A stretch of DNA of 64,000 nucleotides. It comes from Cryomorphaceae bacterium (GTDB taxonomy: Bacteria; Bacteroidota; Bacteroidia; Flavobacteriales; ECT2AJA-044). The notes under the pieces are model-generated. The model was not told the DNA's origin, searched no databases, and worked only from the letters and a program-made list of their open reading frames with translations. The position numbers and the translations under genes are program-made. Below, in pieces: positions 7,537-15,748 of this stretch (position 1 is the stretch's first letter; every line of letters starts with the position of its first letter). Where the stretch lies: assembly GCA_017798125.1 (NCBI GenBank), contig CP059070.1, forward strand, positions 2,356,001 to 2,420,000. The letters are read 5' to 3'.

Positions 7537-9164
7537 TCTGCAAGAACTTCTACCCGACGCAGGTCTAATAAATTGAGCGCATTGGGCGTCAATCCCCTCA
7601 CCTCCTTTCGCGTAAAGCGCAGGACCTCATCGTAAAAAAGCGGAACCGCGGGTGCCTCATATACGATTAGAGAATCCATTTGCTGATACAAGGCATACCG
7701 AATCGAATCTTCGGTTTCTCGGCGAGCTTCTTCATACCAGGCATCGAATTGCGGATGGCTGAAGTGCGTGTAATTGGGACCGTTCGGGGCAGCATTTGCG
7801 CTGTAAAACAAGCTCAAGTAATTCTCAGCGTCTGCGTAATCTGCAATCCAGCTTCCACGGAAAAATGGCGTCTTACTGGTGGCCATCATTTGCCGTAGCG
7901 TCGATGGAGGCAATACTTCTACTTGAACGGGAATACCGAGTGCATTCCACTGCGCCTGCATATACTCACAAAGGTCTAAGTAACTCGCGTTTGTTTGAAG
8001 CCTAATTTCCGGAAGATTGGGGCCTACGGCCCGAAGAAGCTCTTCCACTTTACCAGGATCATAGCTGTACCCCTTCACCCGCTCTGGATCATAGCTGGGC
8101 AACCCCGAAGGCACAAATCCGGCTGTGGCCGGCTGACCGATGTTGTTGCGCAGGTAGCGCATCATTTCAGCCCGATCAAAGCCATAATTCAGTGCCTGTC
8201 TGAGGGCTCGTTTTTGAAGAGGTTTGATTTGTTGATTGGAATCCACCACAATACCCAGGTATTCGGTATTCAAATACGGTAGGGTCTGCAGTCGAAAGCG
8301 ATCCGCGTATTTCTCTTGAAGCTCCCCTTCATAGGTTAATAGTTCATCCTTGTAGCTGGCATCCAGCCCGGACAAAAAGTCGAGGTTTCCTTTCACCAGC
8401 TCTAAAAATCCGGCCTGTTTGTCTGGAACAAAGGTGACGGCCACTGCCTCCAAATAAGGAAGCGCGCGGCCCGTATCGTCCGATTCGAAGTAAAAGGGGT
8501 TTCTTCGGAAGACCAGTTTTTCATTGGGCGCCCAGAGCTTGAAGTAAAAAGGCCCTGTACCAATCGGTGCATTCCGTAGATCAACCTCCGGATGATCTTC
8601 CAACGCGCGTGGAACAACGGAGCAGTACTTCATTGATAGCAGACCCAAGAAAGGCGGAAAGGGCTCGTTTAAGGAAATTTGAAGGGTGGAATCATCCAGA
8701 GCTGTGTACGACGCCACGTTTTCCATGACCCATGCGCCGGGTGCAGCCAGACTGGAAGAGCGCAGACGGTCAAAGCTGTACACGAAATCCTCTGCGGTCA
8801 CTCGAGGTCCTTTCTGGTTTGAAGGATCACCGTGTTCCGGACCGAAAATGGGATGGGCGTGAAAGTGGACATCGCGCCGTAGGCGAAAAGTATATACCCG
8901 ACGGGTAGAGTCAATGCTCCAGGAATGGGAAATGGCCGGCTGAGGACGCAGGTTGGAATCCAATTGAACCAGGCCGTTATACAGCTGATTTGTGGCCCAA
9001 ATCAGGGCTTGATTGCGGGAAAATGCCGGATCAAGGGTGGTAATGCCACTGCTTTCATTGTAGCGAAAAACCATTCCGCGCTGGGGTTGTTCCTTCACCG
9101 AACAGGCTGTGAATCCGCTGAAAAACAGCACAAAAAGCAGTATCTTTGCCGCCCCATGACGCAT
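7533..9164 (-). CDS. peptide/oligopeptide ABC transporter substrate-binding lipoprotein
   Basis: 543 residues. The N-terminus is a lipoprotein signal (basic start, LLFVLFFSGFTAC) with the lipidated Cys at 21. The rest is an SBP family 5 (DppA/OppA) protein: LDPAFSRNQALIWATNQLYN, RRDVHFH, TAEDFVYSFDRL, APIGTGPF, LRQALNYGFDR. It should bind peptides or related solutes outside the inner membrane; no permease or ATPase gene lies nearby, so the transporter partner is elsewhere. The frame is open further upstream to 9719, but that part runs antisense through mtaB and lacks similarity. The chosen start (9164) lies inside mtaB, so the two divergent genes overlap by 9 bases at their 5' ends. Confidence 0.9.
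   Translation of the reverse strand: MRHGAAKILLFVLFFSGFTACSVKEQPQRGMVFRYNESSGITTLDPAFSRNQALIWATNQLYNGLVQLDSNLRPQPAISHSWSIDSTRRVYTFRLRRDVHFHAHPIFGPEHGDPSNQKGPRVTAEDFVYSFDRLRSSSLAAPGAWVMENVASYTALDDSTLQISLNEPFPPFLGLLSMKYCSVVPRALEDHPEVDLRNAPIGTGPFYFKLWAPNEKLVFRRNPFYFESDDTGRALPYLEAVAVTFVPDKQAGFLELVKGNLDFLSGLDASYKDELLTYEGELQEKYADRFRLQTLPYLNTEYLGIVVDSNQQIKPLQKRALRQALNYGFDRAEMMRYLRNNIGQPATAGFVPSGLPSYDPERVKGYSYDPGKVEELLRAVGPNLPEIRLQTNASYLDLCEYMQAQWNALGIPVQVEVLPPSTLRQMMATSKTPFFRGSWIADYADAENYLSLFYSANAAPNGPNYTHFSHPQFDAWYEEARRETEDSIRYALYQQMDSLIVYEAPAVPLFYDEVLRFTRKEVRGLTPNALNLLDLRRVEVLAD
8020..8032. repeat. dispersed palindrome copy 3 (GGGCCTACGGCCC)
   Basis: Inside the substrate-binding protein gene, read on the minus strand as RAVGP. 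Same DNA as copy 2 but in a different codon phase. Confidence 0.6.
8876..8884. repeat. dispersed palindrome copy 4 (GCCGTAGGC)
   Basis: Inside the same lipoprotein gene, read on the minus strand as RLRRD like copy 1. Confidence 0.5.
9141..9148 (+). promoter_or_regulatory. possible -7 promoter box of mtaB (TATCTTTG)
   Basis: TATCTTTG matches TAnnTTTG exactly and ends 7 bases before the mtaB ATG, so the transcript would have almost no leader. The box lies inside the signal-peptide codons of the divergent lipoprotein gene. No convincing -33 TTG is present. Confidence 0.4.
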
Positions 9165-10490
9165 ACGCCAAAAGTAGCATTTTATACACTGGGCTGTAAG
9201 CTCAATTTCTCGGAGACCTCGACCATTGCGCGGGACTTTGAACAGAAGGGCTATGAGCGTGTGAATTTTGAGCAATCTGCGGATGTATATGTTATCAATA
9301 CCTGTTCGGTAACGGACAATGCAGACAAGCGCTGTCGGCATACCGTACGGACTGCCCTGCGACAGAACCCCAAGGCCTTTGTGGTGGTCGTGGGTTGTTA
9401 TGCACAGCTCAAGCCAGAGGAAATCGCAGCCATTGACGGTGTAGATTTGGTTCTTGGCGCTACTGAAAAGTTCAAGGTCACGGACTACATCAACGATTTC
9501 ACCAAAAACGATATGGGCGAGGTCCACAGCTGCGAGATCAGCGAAGCGGACTTCTACGTTCCCGCCTACTCCGCTGGGGATCGGACCCGCGGCTTTCTGA
9601 AGGTCCAGGATGGATGTGACTACAAGTGCACCTACTGCACCATTCCTTTGGCGCGTGGGATATCGCGCAGTGCTCGGTTGGAAGACGTCGTATCTTCTGC
9701 CCATGAAATTGCGAAACAAGGCCGCAAAGAGGTGGTTCTAACGGGCGTCAATATTGGAGATTACGGAAAGGGAGAGTTCGGGAACAAGAAGCACGACAAT
9801 ACCTTCTTGGAACTCGTTCAAGCCCTCGATCTAGTGAAGCCCATTGATCGCTTTCGGATTTCGAGCATCGAGCCGAACCTACTTCGAAATGAGATCATCG
9901 ATTTTGTGTCCACCTCACAGCGCTTCGTTCCTCACTTCCATGTCCCTCTTCAGAGCGGAAGCAATACCATCCTGAAAAAGATGAAGCGTCGCTACCTGCG
10001 CGAGCTCTACGTTGATCGAGTCAATCGCATACGCGAGGTCATGCCTGCAGCGTGTATCGGAGTCGACGTGATTGTGGGCTTCCCGGGCGAAACCGACGAG
10101 CTATTCTTGGAGACCTATAACTTCCTGAACGACCTCGACATCAACTACTTGCACGTGTTCACCTACAGTGAACGGGCGAATACGGAAGCCGCTGAAATGG
10201 AAGGGGTCGTCGACAAAGCCGTTCGGCACAAACGCTCCAAAATGCTTCGCGTATTGAGCGCTAAGAAGCGCCGTCAATTCTATGAATCTCAACTGGGCGG
10301 AACTTTTGATGTCCTATTCGAGGGCGAAAACAAGGAAGGATACATCCACGGCTTCACCGAGAACTACGTGAAGGTGAAAATGCCCTGGGATCCAGCCCTG
10401 GTCAATACACGCGCTCAAGTCCGATTGACCGATATCGACGAAGATGGCTTGGTCCGATTTGAGTATCTTGGGGCGAACGTACACGCCTAA
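9156..10490 (+). CDS. mtaB: tRNA (N6-threonylcarbamoyladenosine(37)-C2)-methylthiotransferase MtaB
   Basis: 444 residues. A radical-SAM methylthiotransferase that converts t6A37 of tRNAs to ms2t6A. The N-terminal cluster Cys are in TLGCKLN, NTCSVTDNADKRC and VVGCYAQ; the radical SAM triad is CDYKCTYC (Cx3Cx2C); PLQSGSNTILKKMKRRY and DVIVGFPGETDE are typical of the family. A C-terminal TRAM-like part follows. ATG 9156 starts one residue run before the conserved beta-strand (KVAFYTLGCK). The longer in-frame extension to 8925 is antisense to the lipoprotein gene and was not used. LOG-family gene follows after 4 bases. Confidence 0.95.
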   Translation: MTHTPKVAFYTLGCKLNFSETSTIARDFEQKGYERVNFEQSADVYVINTCSVTDNADKRCRHTVRTALRQNPKAFVVVVGCYAQLKPEEIAAIDGVDLVLGATEKFKVTDYINDFTKNDMGEVHSCEISEADFYVPAYSAGDRTRGFLKVQDGCDYKCTYCTIPLARGISRSARLEDVVSSAHEIAKQGRKEVVLTGVNIGDYGKGEFGNKKHDNTFLELVQALDLVKPIDRFRISSIEPNLLRNEIIDFVSTSQRFVPHFHVPLQSGSNTILKKMKRRYLRELYVDRVNRIREVMPAACIGVDVIVGFPGETDELFLETYNFLNDLDINYLHVFTYSERANTEAAEMEGVVDKAVRHKRSKMLRVLSAKKRRQFYESQLGGTFDVLFEGENKEGYIHGFTENYVKVKMPWDPALVNTRAQVRLTDIDEDGLVRFEYLGANVHA

Positions 10491-10494
10491 GTCC

Positions 10495-11040
10495 ATGAAG
10501 AATATTGCGGTTTTTTGCGGCGCGTCCACAGGACGTGATCCAAAGTATGTAGATGCGGCCAAAGTCGTTGGTCAACACCTCGCCAAATCCGGGATTGGAC
10601 TGGTTTATGGAGGTGGCAGAGCCGGACTCATGGGTACAGTGGCCGATGCCGTCCTCGAAGGTGGCGGAGAAGTGTACGGAGTGATTCCCGACCGAATGGT
10701 GGCCGCCGAACGAGCGCATCACGGCGTGACCAAGCTCTACGTCGTGGAGTCCATGCATGCACGCAAGTCCCTTATGGCTCAACTGGCCGATGGGTTCATT
10801 GCCCTCCCAGGAGGATTGGGAACCCTGGACGAACTCTTCGAAATCTTAACCTGGAACCAACTTGGAATTATTGCGAAACCAGTAGGTTTGCTCAATGTCG
10901 ACGGATATTTTGACCCCCTGCTAAACATGGTGGATCACATTTCCGAGCAAGGCTTTCTTCATGCCCTACGGGCCGATGAATTGCTCCGCTCAGACCGCAT
11001 CGACACCTTGGTTGAATCCATGACAAAACAAAACGCATGA
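10495..11040 (+). CDS. LOG family protein (TIGR00730 type)
   Basis: 181 residues with the Rossmann-like lysine-decarboxylase fold typical of LOG proteins: FCGAS, YGGGRAGLMG, and the signature PGGLGTLDELFE. Characterised members hydrolyse cytokinin riboside monophosphates or other nucleoside monophosphates to base and ribose phosphate; the physiological substrate in this organism is unknown. ATG 10495 fits the family N-terminus (KNIAVFCGAS). It follows mtaB by 4 bases and its stop overlaps the next start (ATGA). A second LOG protein lies at 19546. Confidence 0.92.
   Translation: MKNIAVFCGASTGRDPKYVDAAKVVGQHLAKSGIGLVYGGGRAGLMGTVADAVLEGGGEVYGVIPDRMVAAERAHHGVTKLYVVESMHARKSLMAQLADGFIALPGGLGTLDELFEILTWNQLGIIAKPVGLLNVDGYFDPLLNMVDHISEQGFLHALRADELLRSDRIDTLVESMTKQNA
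10963..10974. repeat. dispersed palindrome copy 5 (GCCCTACGGGCC)
   Basis: Inside the LOG gene, read as ALRAD (HALRADELL), in the poorly conserved C-terminus. Confidence 0.6.
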
Positions 11041-11348
11041 TTACTATGCAATACACCTTCGCTGTCCCCGAAGGCCAAAAAGATGCCTTTGAGGAATCTT
11101 GGGCTCGCGTGACCGAAATCTACCTCCACTACTCCAACAGCGGTGGTAGTCGTCTTTGGTTCGAAAAGTCCACTGGTCTGTATGTCGCCCTTGCTCTTTG
11201 GCCTTCACGCGAAGCTTACGACAGCCGAGAGGAACATATTCCAGCAGATAATCCCGAATTAGAAAAATGGGGTAAGGCCATGACGGATACCGGGTATACA
11301 CTAGTGGAGAAAAGAGAACTCATCGATCGAATCAACCTCTGGAAATGA
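11037..11348 (+). CDS. small dimeric alpha/beta-barrel-like protein
   Basis: 103 residues, no signal or membrane segment. The beta-alpha-beta-beta-alpha-beta pattern (QYTFAVPEGQKDAFEESWARV, LWFEKSTGLYVALALWPSREAY) resembles the antibiotic-biosynthesis-monooxygenase/dimeric ferredoxin-like fold, which covers monooxygenases and non-enzymatic proteins; no catalytic residue can be named. The start overlaps the LOG stop by 4 bases; a second ATG at 11046 is also possible. Its stop overlaps the next start, placing it inside the mtaB-LOG-phosphatase run. Confidence 0.75.
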   Translation: MITMQYTFAVPEGQKDAFEESWARVTEIYLHYSNSGGSRLWFEKSTGLYVALALWPSREAYDSREEHIPADNPELEKWGKAMTDTGYTLVEKRELIDRINLWK

Positions 11349-12145
11349 GCGGAAAAGAACTTCAAGACTTCACCCTACAAGTTGCCGAACTGGCCAAGCG
11401 CGTGGGTCAATACATCGAAGATGAACGCGTTCGATTCAACGCCTTTGAGCACGTGGAACGCAAGAGTTTCAACTCACTGGTCAGTTACGTGGACAAGACC
11501 GCAGAGGAACAGTTGGTCGAAGCACTGGGAGCGCTTCTACCTGAAGCTGGCTTCGTAACCGAAGAAGGAACTGCTGGAGCCGAAGATCAAGACTACCTCT
11601 GGATCATCGACCCTTTAGACGGCACCACCAACTACATTCACGGTATTCCTTGCTATGCCGTAAGTATCGGGTTGACCTATCGGAACAAACTCTTGATTGG
11701 GGTGGTGTATGAAATCACCAAGGACGAGAACTTCTACGCCTGGAAAGATGGCGGTGCCTACTTGAATGGAAAGGCCATTCAGGTAAGTCCGCAAACCAGC
11801 TTTGCTGCCTCCTTGTACGCCACGGGCTTCCCGTATTACGATTTCGAAAAGATGCGGGGTTATTTAGACCTCTTAGCTCATCTCATGCAGCACTCTCGCG
11901 GTATACGCCGATTGGGCTCTGCCGCGACGGACTTAGCCTATGTGGCTTGTGGACGATTTGAGGGCTTTTACGAATACGGACTCAGTCCATGGGATGTTGC
12001 CGGCGGATCTCTTTTGGTTATGGAAGCCGGTGGTATTGTCACGGATTTCTCCGAAAGTGTAGACTTCATCTATGGCCGTGAAATCATTTCGGCCAATGCC
12101 CATACGGCTCAGCCCTTGACCGAAGCTCTTCAAAAGTTCCTTTGA
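11345..12145 (+). CDS. inositol monophosphatase family protein
   Basis: 266 residues. Metal-binding motifs of the IMPase superfamily are present: EEGTAG, WIIDPLDGTTNYIHG near residue 87-103 and WDVAGGSLLVMEAGG near 216. It should dephosphorylate a sugar or inositol monophosphate using Mg2+; SuhB-type and PAP-phosphatase roles cannot be separated by eye. ATGA overlap with the upstream gene and a TGATG junction with the next one indicate coupled translation. Confidence 0.9.
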   Translation: MSGKELQDFTLQVAELAKRVGQYIEDERVRFNAFEHVERKSFNSLVSYVDKTAEEQLVEALGALLPEAGFVTEEGTAGAEDQDYLWIIDPLDGTTNYIHGIPCYAVSIGLTYRNKLLIGVVYEITKDENFYAWKDGGAYLNGKAIQVSPQTSFAASLYATGFPYYDFEKMRGYLDLLAHLMQHSRGIRRLGSAATDLAYVACGRFEGFYEYGLSPWDVAGGSLLVMEAGGIVTDFSESVDFIYGREIISANAHTAQPLTEALQKFL

Positions 12146-12801
12146 TGCGAGTGGTGGCACTTCTTGGACTGGGAATGGACGCTCGTGCGGTGAAGCAGCT
12201 GAGCTCACTGGTCAATATTGAAGTGCACCACCAGATTCCTCAGGAGCCCCAGGAAAGCCTTAGAGCCTACGCTTTACGATGGGGACATCACCTACAACTT
12301 CAAGCCGGTGATGTCGTTATCGGCATGAGCTTTGCCGGTCCCATGGCCCTGGAAATGACGGATCATTTTAAACTGGCAGGCTGTGTGCTTCTCTCCACTT
12401 TTGTTACGCCTGAGGAACTCCCTAAAATTCACCGTCGCGCCCTGCGGCTCGGTCTTCATCATTGGATCCCCTACCGACTGGGTTGGTGGTTGGGCAAGAG
12501 GTGGGCTCGTCGAAAGGCGATATTGGATCCTAAAAACGCCAGGGCCATTGCGGCCATTGAGCGCAAAACAGACCCCTCATTCTACCGCTGGGTGATTGAT
12601 GCTTTGGGAAAATGGGAAGGAACAGAATCGTCTTACCCTCAACTTAGAATCCATGGTTTGGGAGATCGAGTACTCCCGTTGGACACCTCAACGACCGGGG
12701 TTGAATTCTTGGAAGGGAATCACTTTTTGCTCGCGGACTCATCGGCCCGTAGGGCCATGCAATTGAAGATTGACGCCTTCTTAGGCAATCTGGCATCCTA
12801 A
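12145..12801 (+). CDS. alpha/beta hydrolase family protein
   Basis: 218 residues. The nucleophile elbow is GMSFAG with Ser62; a later Asp in GLGDRVLP and a His in GNHFLL complete a likely triad. The elbow has Ala where GxSxG has Gly at its last position, then Gly one residue later, a common variant. The substrate is unknown. The ATG at 12145 shares its A with the upstream TGA; a TTG one codon earlier is less likely. The N-terminal oxyanion strand (VVALLGLGMDARA) fits the family. Confidence 0.8.
   Translation: MRVVALLGLGMDARAVKQLSSLVNIEVHHQIPQEPQESLRAYALRWGHHLQLQAGDVVIGMSFAGPMALEMTDHFKLAGCVLLSTFVTPEELPKIHRRALRLGLHHWIPYRLGWWLGKRWARRKAILDPKNARAIAAIERKTDPSFYRWVIDALGKWEGTESSYPQLRIHGLGDRVLPLDTSTTGVEFLEGNHFLLADSSARRAMQLKIDAFLGNLAS
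12744..12756. repeat. dispersed palindrome copy 6 (GGCCCGTAGGGCC)
   Basis: Inside the hydrolase gene near its C-terminus, read as SARRA; orientation opposite to copy 5. Confidence 0.6.
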
Positions 12802-12835
12802 TTGTAGTTCTCTCTACAAATTCAATTCCTTTGTC

Positions 12836-14494
12836 ATGAAACACCTACTCACCGCGGCTTTAGCCGTACTGCTATCCTTTTCCGTATCCGCTGAAGGCGA
12901 AATTATCTCCGAGGTGGATGAAGTCACGTTCTTCCTTTCAGGCGCACAAATAAAGCGCTCAGCCGATATTCAATTCAGCGCTGGTATACAGGAAGTTATT
13001 CTGCACGGTTTGGAACCCAGTATTAATCCGAGCAGCATCATACTTGCGGGAACCGGCCCTTATACCCTGCTCTCTTATCGCCACGAAATCCGAACCATTC
13101 AACCGGACAACGCCGAACCGACGGATCCCCGTGCACGGGAACTCCAGGCCAAGATCAAAGCTGCGGACGACAGCTTGAGTGATATGCGCTATTGGCAGCA
13201 AGACATGAGGTTTCGACTGGATGTACTCAAGAACGAAAAACGGCTTCTATTGGAAAATCCGATCAACCAAGGGCAAGCCATCGGGGATTCCCTTGAATTG
13301 TTGAAGAATGCCGTGGACTATCTAAGCAAACGCTTGACCATCGTCAATGATGCCCTTCTTGAATTGCAGCGCGAAGAAGCGCTTTATACGCAAACCGGTG
13401 GCCGATTGGGTCAACGACTGCAAGCGCTACGTCAAGAATACCAGAGTCTTTACCCTACAAAGAATCCGTATTACGACTATCGCTTGGTCCTTACAATTGA
13501 CGCCGAGCGAGCGGGAAGCGGGAGCATGGATTTCAGCTACACCGTGCCTTCAGCGGGCTGGCAACCTGAAATCGAGTTTCGCTCGAACGGATATGGTGAA
13601 CCCATGGAATTGCAGCAACGCGCTCTGCTGCATCAGAATACAGGAACAGATTGGAAGGGCATTGACCTCTTTGTATCGACCAGCAATCCAGCAGGATATC
13701 GGAATAAGCCCATGCTTCAGCCGTGGGTGTTGAATTTCATCCAACGCGGTGCTCGTAGAGATGCGGCCTTACTGGACGCCGTTCAGGTCTATGCGGCGGA
13801 AGAGGATGTGGCAGACGAAGAGGTCATGGATGCGGTTATAGTCCAATCCTTTGATGTGGCTCAAGCCAAATCATATCAACAACTGGCCTACAAGCGCTTT
13901 GAGTTTGATCGAAAGTTCACAGTGAAATCGGGGGCAGCCTATCCCGTCCGTGTAAAATTGGAGTCCGCGAAACTCGATTGCGAGTATCGCCTAGTTGCGG
14001 TGCCTAAGCTCGATTCGCGCGTGTATGTTCAGGCCCGATTTGCGGATTGGCAAGAATACATGCTCCCTGACGCAAAGGCCAAGTTATACTACCAAAACAT
14101 GTTCCTAGGCGAGCTGGCGATTCATCAAAATATGTACGCCGATACTCTTGAGGTAAGCATGGGCTTCGACGATGGTATTCAAGTAACTCGCGAACTCCTC
14201 ATGAGTGGTTCAAAGAACCGCATTATTGGGAAACGAATTGAGCAAGAGCGCGTATACAGTTACCGAGTACAGAACTTCAAGTCCAGTCCAGTCACCGTTT
14301 ACATCGAGGATCATATCCCGCTTTCAAGGCAAGAAGGTCTAGAAATTGAGCGAATGGAATGTCGCAAGGGTTCGTATACCGAACACGATGGGAAATTAGA
14401 ATGGAAGTTTGATTTAGATGGAAAGGCGACCGAAACGTACGAATGTGGTTTCCGGGTTAGCTATCCGAAGGATAAAGTAGTGCAAGGTCTTTGA
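12836..14494 (+). CDS. DUF4139/DUF4140 (mucoidy inhibitor-like) exported protein
   Basis: 552 residues with a signal peptide (MKHLLTAALAVLLSFSVSA). Order: DUF4140-like beta domain (about 22-100; VTFFLSGAQIKRSADI), a long coiled coil (about 100-215), and a DUF4139 beta-rich C-terminal half (GWQPEIEFRSNG, NTGTDWKGIDLFVST, VYIEDHIPLS). Proteins of this type are periplasmic or cell-surface; the molecular role is not established. TTCCTTTG just upstream (12826-12833) resembles a -7 box but ends only 2 bases before the ATG. It converges with the next gene, the two coding ends overlapping by 38 bases. Confidence 0.88.
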   Translation: MKHLLTAALAVLLSFSVSAEGEIISEVDEVTFFLSGAQIKRSADIQFSAGIQEVILHGLEPSINPSSIILAGTGPYTLLSYRHEIRTIQPDNAEPTDPRARELQAKIKAADDSLSDMRYWQQDMRFRLDVLKNEKRLLLENPINQGQAIGDSLELLKNAVDYLSKRLTIVNDALLELQREEALYTQTGGRLGQRLQALRQEYQSLYPTKNPYYDYRLVLTIDAERAGSGSMDFSYTVPSAGWQPEIEFRSNGYGEPMELQQRALLHQNTGTDWKGIDLFVSTSNPAGYRNKPMLQPWVLNFIQRGARRDAALLDAVQVYAAEEDVADEEVMDAVIVQSFDVAQAKSYQQLAYKRFEFDRKFTVKSGAAYPVRVKLESAKLDCEYRLVAVPKLDSRVYVQARFADWQEYMLPDAKAKLYYQNMFLGELAIHQNMYADTLEVSMGFDDGIQVTRELLMSGSKNRIIGKRIEQERVYSYRVQNFKSSPVTVYIEDHIPLSRQEGLEIERMECRKGSYTEHDGKLEWKFDLDGKATETYECGFRVSYPKDKVVQGL

Positions 14495-15128
14495 TCTCAT
14501 CACTTTCCCACACATATTTATCGCGGGGATTCAATACCAATTCAATCATCGCCTTGGCGACATCTCGGGCTTGAATCCCCCGATATCTTTTCCACGAACC
14601 CATGAGGAATGGGCCGAACAGCTGGATGAAAAATTTCCCAATACTCTCCCCCGTTCTTTTCTCTCCTCTAGGGCCCAATAGAAAACTTGGGCGGAGCGCC
14701 CATTTGCGCCGAGGTCCGTGCTTGAGAACATCGAGCTCCATCTGTCCTTTCGTTCGCAAATAAAATGGCTGAGCACCGGCATTGGCTCCAATGGTGGATA
14801 CGACCGCAAAGGCTTCCACCCCGTCTCTTCGCGCCTTACACGCTGCTGAGACTGGAATACCATAATCAATGGCTCGATATGTTTCCTCATCCGGCGTCTT
14901 GGCGTTAGTGGTACCAATGCAGCAGAAAACTCCATCTTCTAAAAAAGGAGTGTCGTGATGCTGAATATCAAATAGGTCGGCAACAATAACCTCCACTTTA
15001 GGGTGGCTAATGGCAAGAGGACGCCTAGACCAAACCTGAATCCTTTCGATCTCAGGATGCCCTATGAGTTCTTCCATTAGCATTCGTCCGACAAGACCTG
15101 TCGCCCCTAAAACACTTACTTGATGCAT
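14457..15128 (-). CDS. NAD(P)-binding Rossmann-fold oxidoreductase (TIP30-like)
   Basis: 223 residues starting with a dinucleotide-binding strand and GATGLVG (8-14), followed by VSTIGANAGAQPFYLRTKGQMELDV, where the Tyr/Lys spacing of atypical SDR proteins is relaxed. LRPSFLLGPRGEKR matches the NAD(P)H-binding/TIP30-type group. Substrate unknown. It is the only minus-strand gene in this stretch, divergent from rfbC with a 71-base gap, and its last 38 bases are antisense to the end of the DUF4139 gene. Confidence 0.85.
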   Translation of the reverse strand: MHQVSVLGATGLVGRMLMEELIGHPEIERIQVWSRRPLAISHPKVEVIVADLFDIQHHDTPFLEDGVFCCIGTTNAKTPDEETYRAIDYGIPVSAACKARRDGVEAFAVVSTIGANAGAQPFYLRTKGQMELDVLKHGPRRKWALRPSFLLGPRGEKRTGESIGKFFIQLFGPFLMGSWKRYRGIQARDVAKAMIELVLNPRDKYVWESDEIKDLALLYPSDS

Positions 15129-15185
15129 ATCTTAATTACAGCTCAGCGAAGGTATTGTTTTCATTATTTTGGGGTAGAATCTTCG

Positions 15186-15193
15186 TATCTTCG
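15186..15193 (+). promoter_or_regulatory. possible -7 promoter box of rfbC (TATCTTCG)
   Basis: TATCTTCG differs from TAnnTTTG at one position and ends 6 bases before the rfbC ATG, in the gap shared with the divergent oxidoreductase gene. No TTG at the expected -33 distance. Confidence 0.3.
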
Positions 15194-15199
15194 CTCCTT

Positions 15200-15748
15200 A
15201 TGAAAATTACCCCCTCCCATATAGACGGTCTGCTGGTCATCACTCCTCGAGTATTCCGCGATGACCGAGGTTATTTTGCCGAAACATACTCAGAAGAACG
15301 CTACCGAGAAGCCGGAATTATTGGGCCTTTCGTTCAAGATAATCAGAGCCTATCACAAAAGGGTGTCCTTAGAGGCCTTCATTTTCAAAAGCCTCCATTT
15401 GCCCAAGGCAAATTAGTACGTGTAATCAAAGGTTCCGTACTCGATGTTGCCGTGGACATTCGCAAAGGATCCCCAACTTACGGACAGTATCATGCCGAAA
15501 TCCTGGACGAAGAGCTTCAGAATCAGTTTTGGATTCCCCCCGGTTTTGCACATGGTTTCTTAACACTTGAAGACAACACGATTTTCTCCTACAAGTGCAC
15601 CCAGTACTACAACAAGGAAAGTGAGGACGCGATTCGCTGGAACGATCCGGACGTACACATTAATTGGGATGTGGAAAATCCAATTTTGAGCGAGAAGGAC
15701 CAAGTTGCTGCCTTCTTGAAAGACTTTGAGAGTCCCTTTACCCTATGA
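15200..15748 (+). CDS. rfbC: dTDP-4-dehydrorhamnose 3,5-epimerase
   Basis: 182 residues, cupin fold. It converts dTDP-4-keto-6-deoxyglucose to dTDP-4-keto-rhamnose, the third step of dTDP-rhamnose synthesis. Visible signatures: DDRGYFAETY, FVQDNQSLS, the catalytic His in LRGLHFQ, PPGFAHGF and the Tyr-containing YKCTQYYNKESE. ATG 15200 fits the family N-terminus (MKITPSHIDGLLVI); the upstream in-frame TTG gives an unlikely hydrophobic leader. rfbA, rfbB and rfbD are not in the window. Its product plausibly feeds the polysaccharide locus 8 kb downstream. The stop overlaps the next ATG by 4 bases. Confidence 0.95.
   Translation: MKITPSHIDGLLVITPRVFRDDRGYFAETYSEERYREAGIIGPFVQDNQSLSQKGVLRGLHFQKPPFAQGKLVRVIKGSVLDVAVDIRKGSPTYGQYHAEILDEELQNQFWIPPGFAHGFLTLEDNTIFSYKCTQYYNKESEDAIRWNDPDVHINWDVENPILSEKDQVAAFLKDFESPFTL

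Noticed and set aside
9165-9719. Upstream extension of the peptide-binding lipoprotein
   Set aside because: It is antisense to mtaB and would bury the lipoprotein signal in the middle of the protein.
14457-14494. 38-base tail overlap of two converging genes as something special
   Set aside because: Short convergent overlaps are common in compact genomes and both C-termini look normal.
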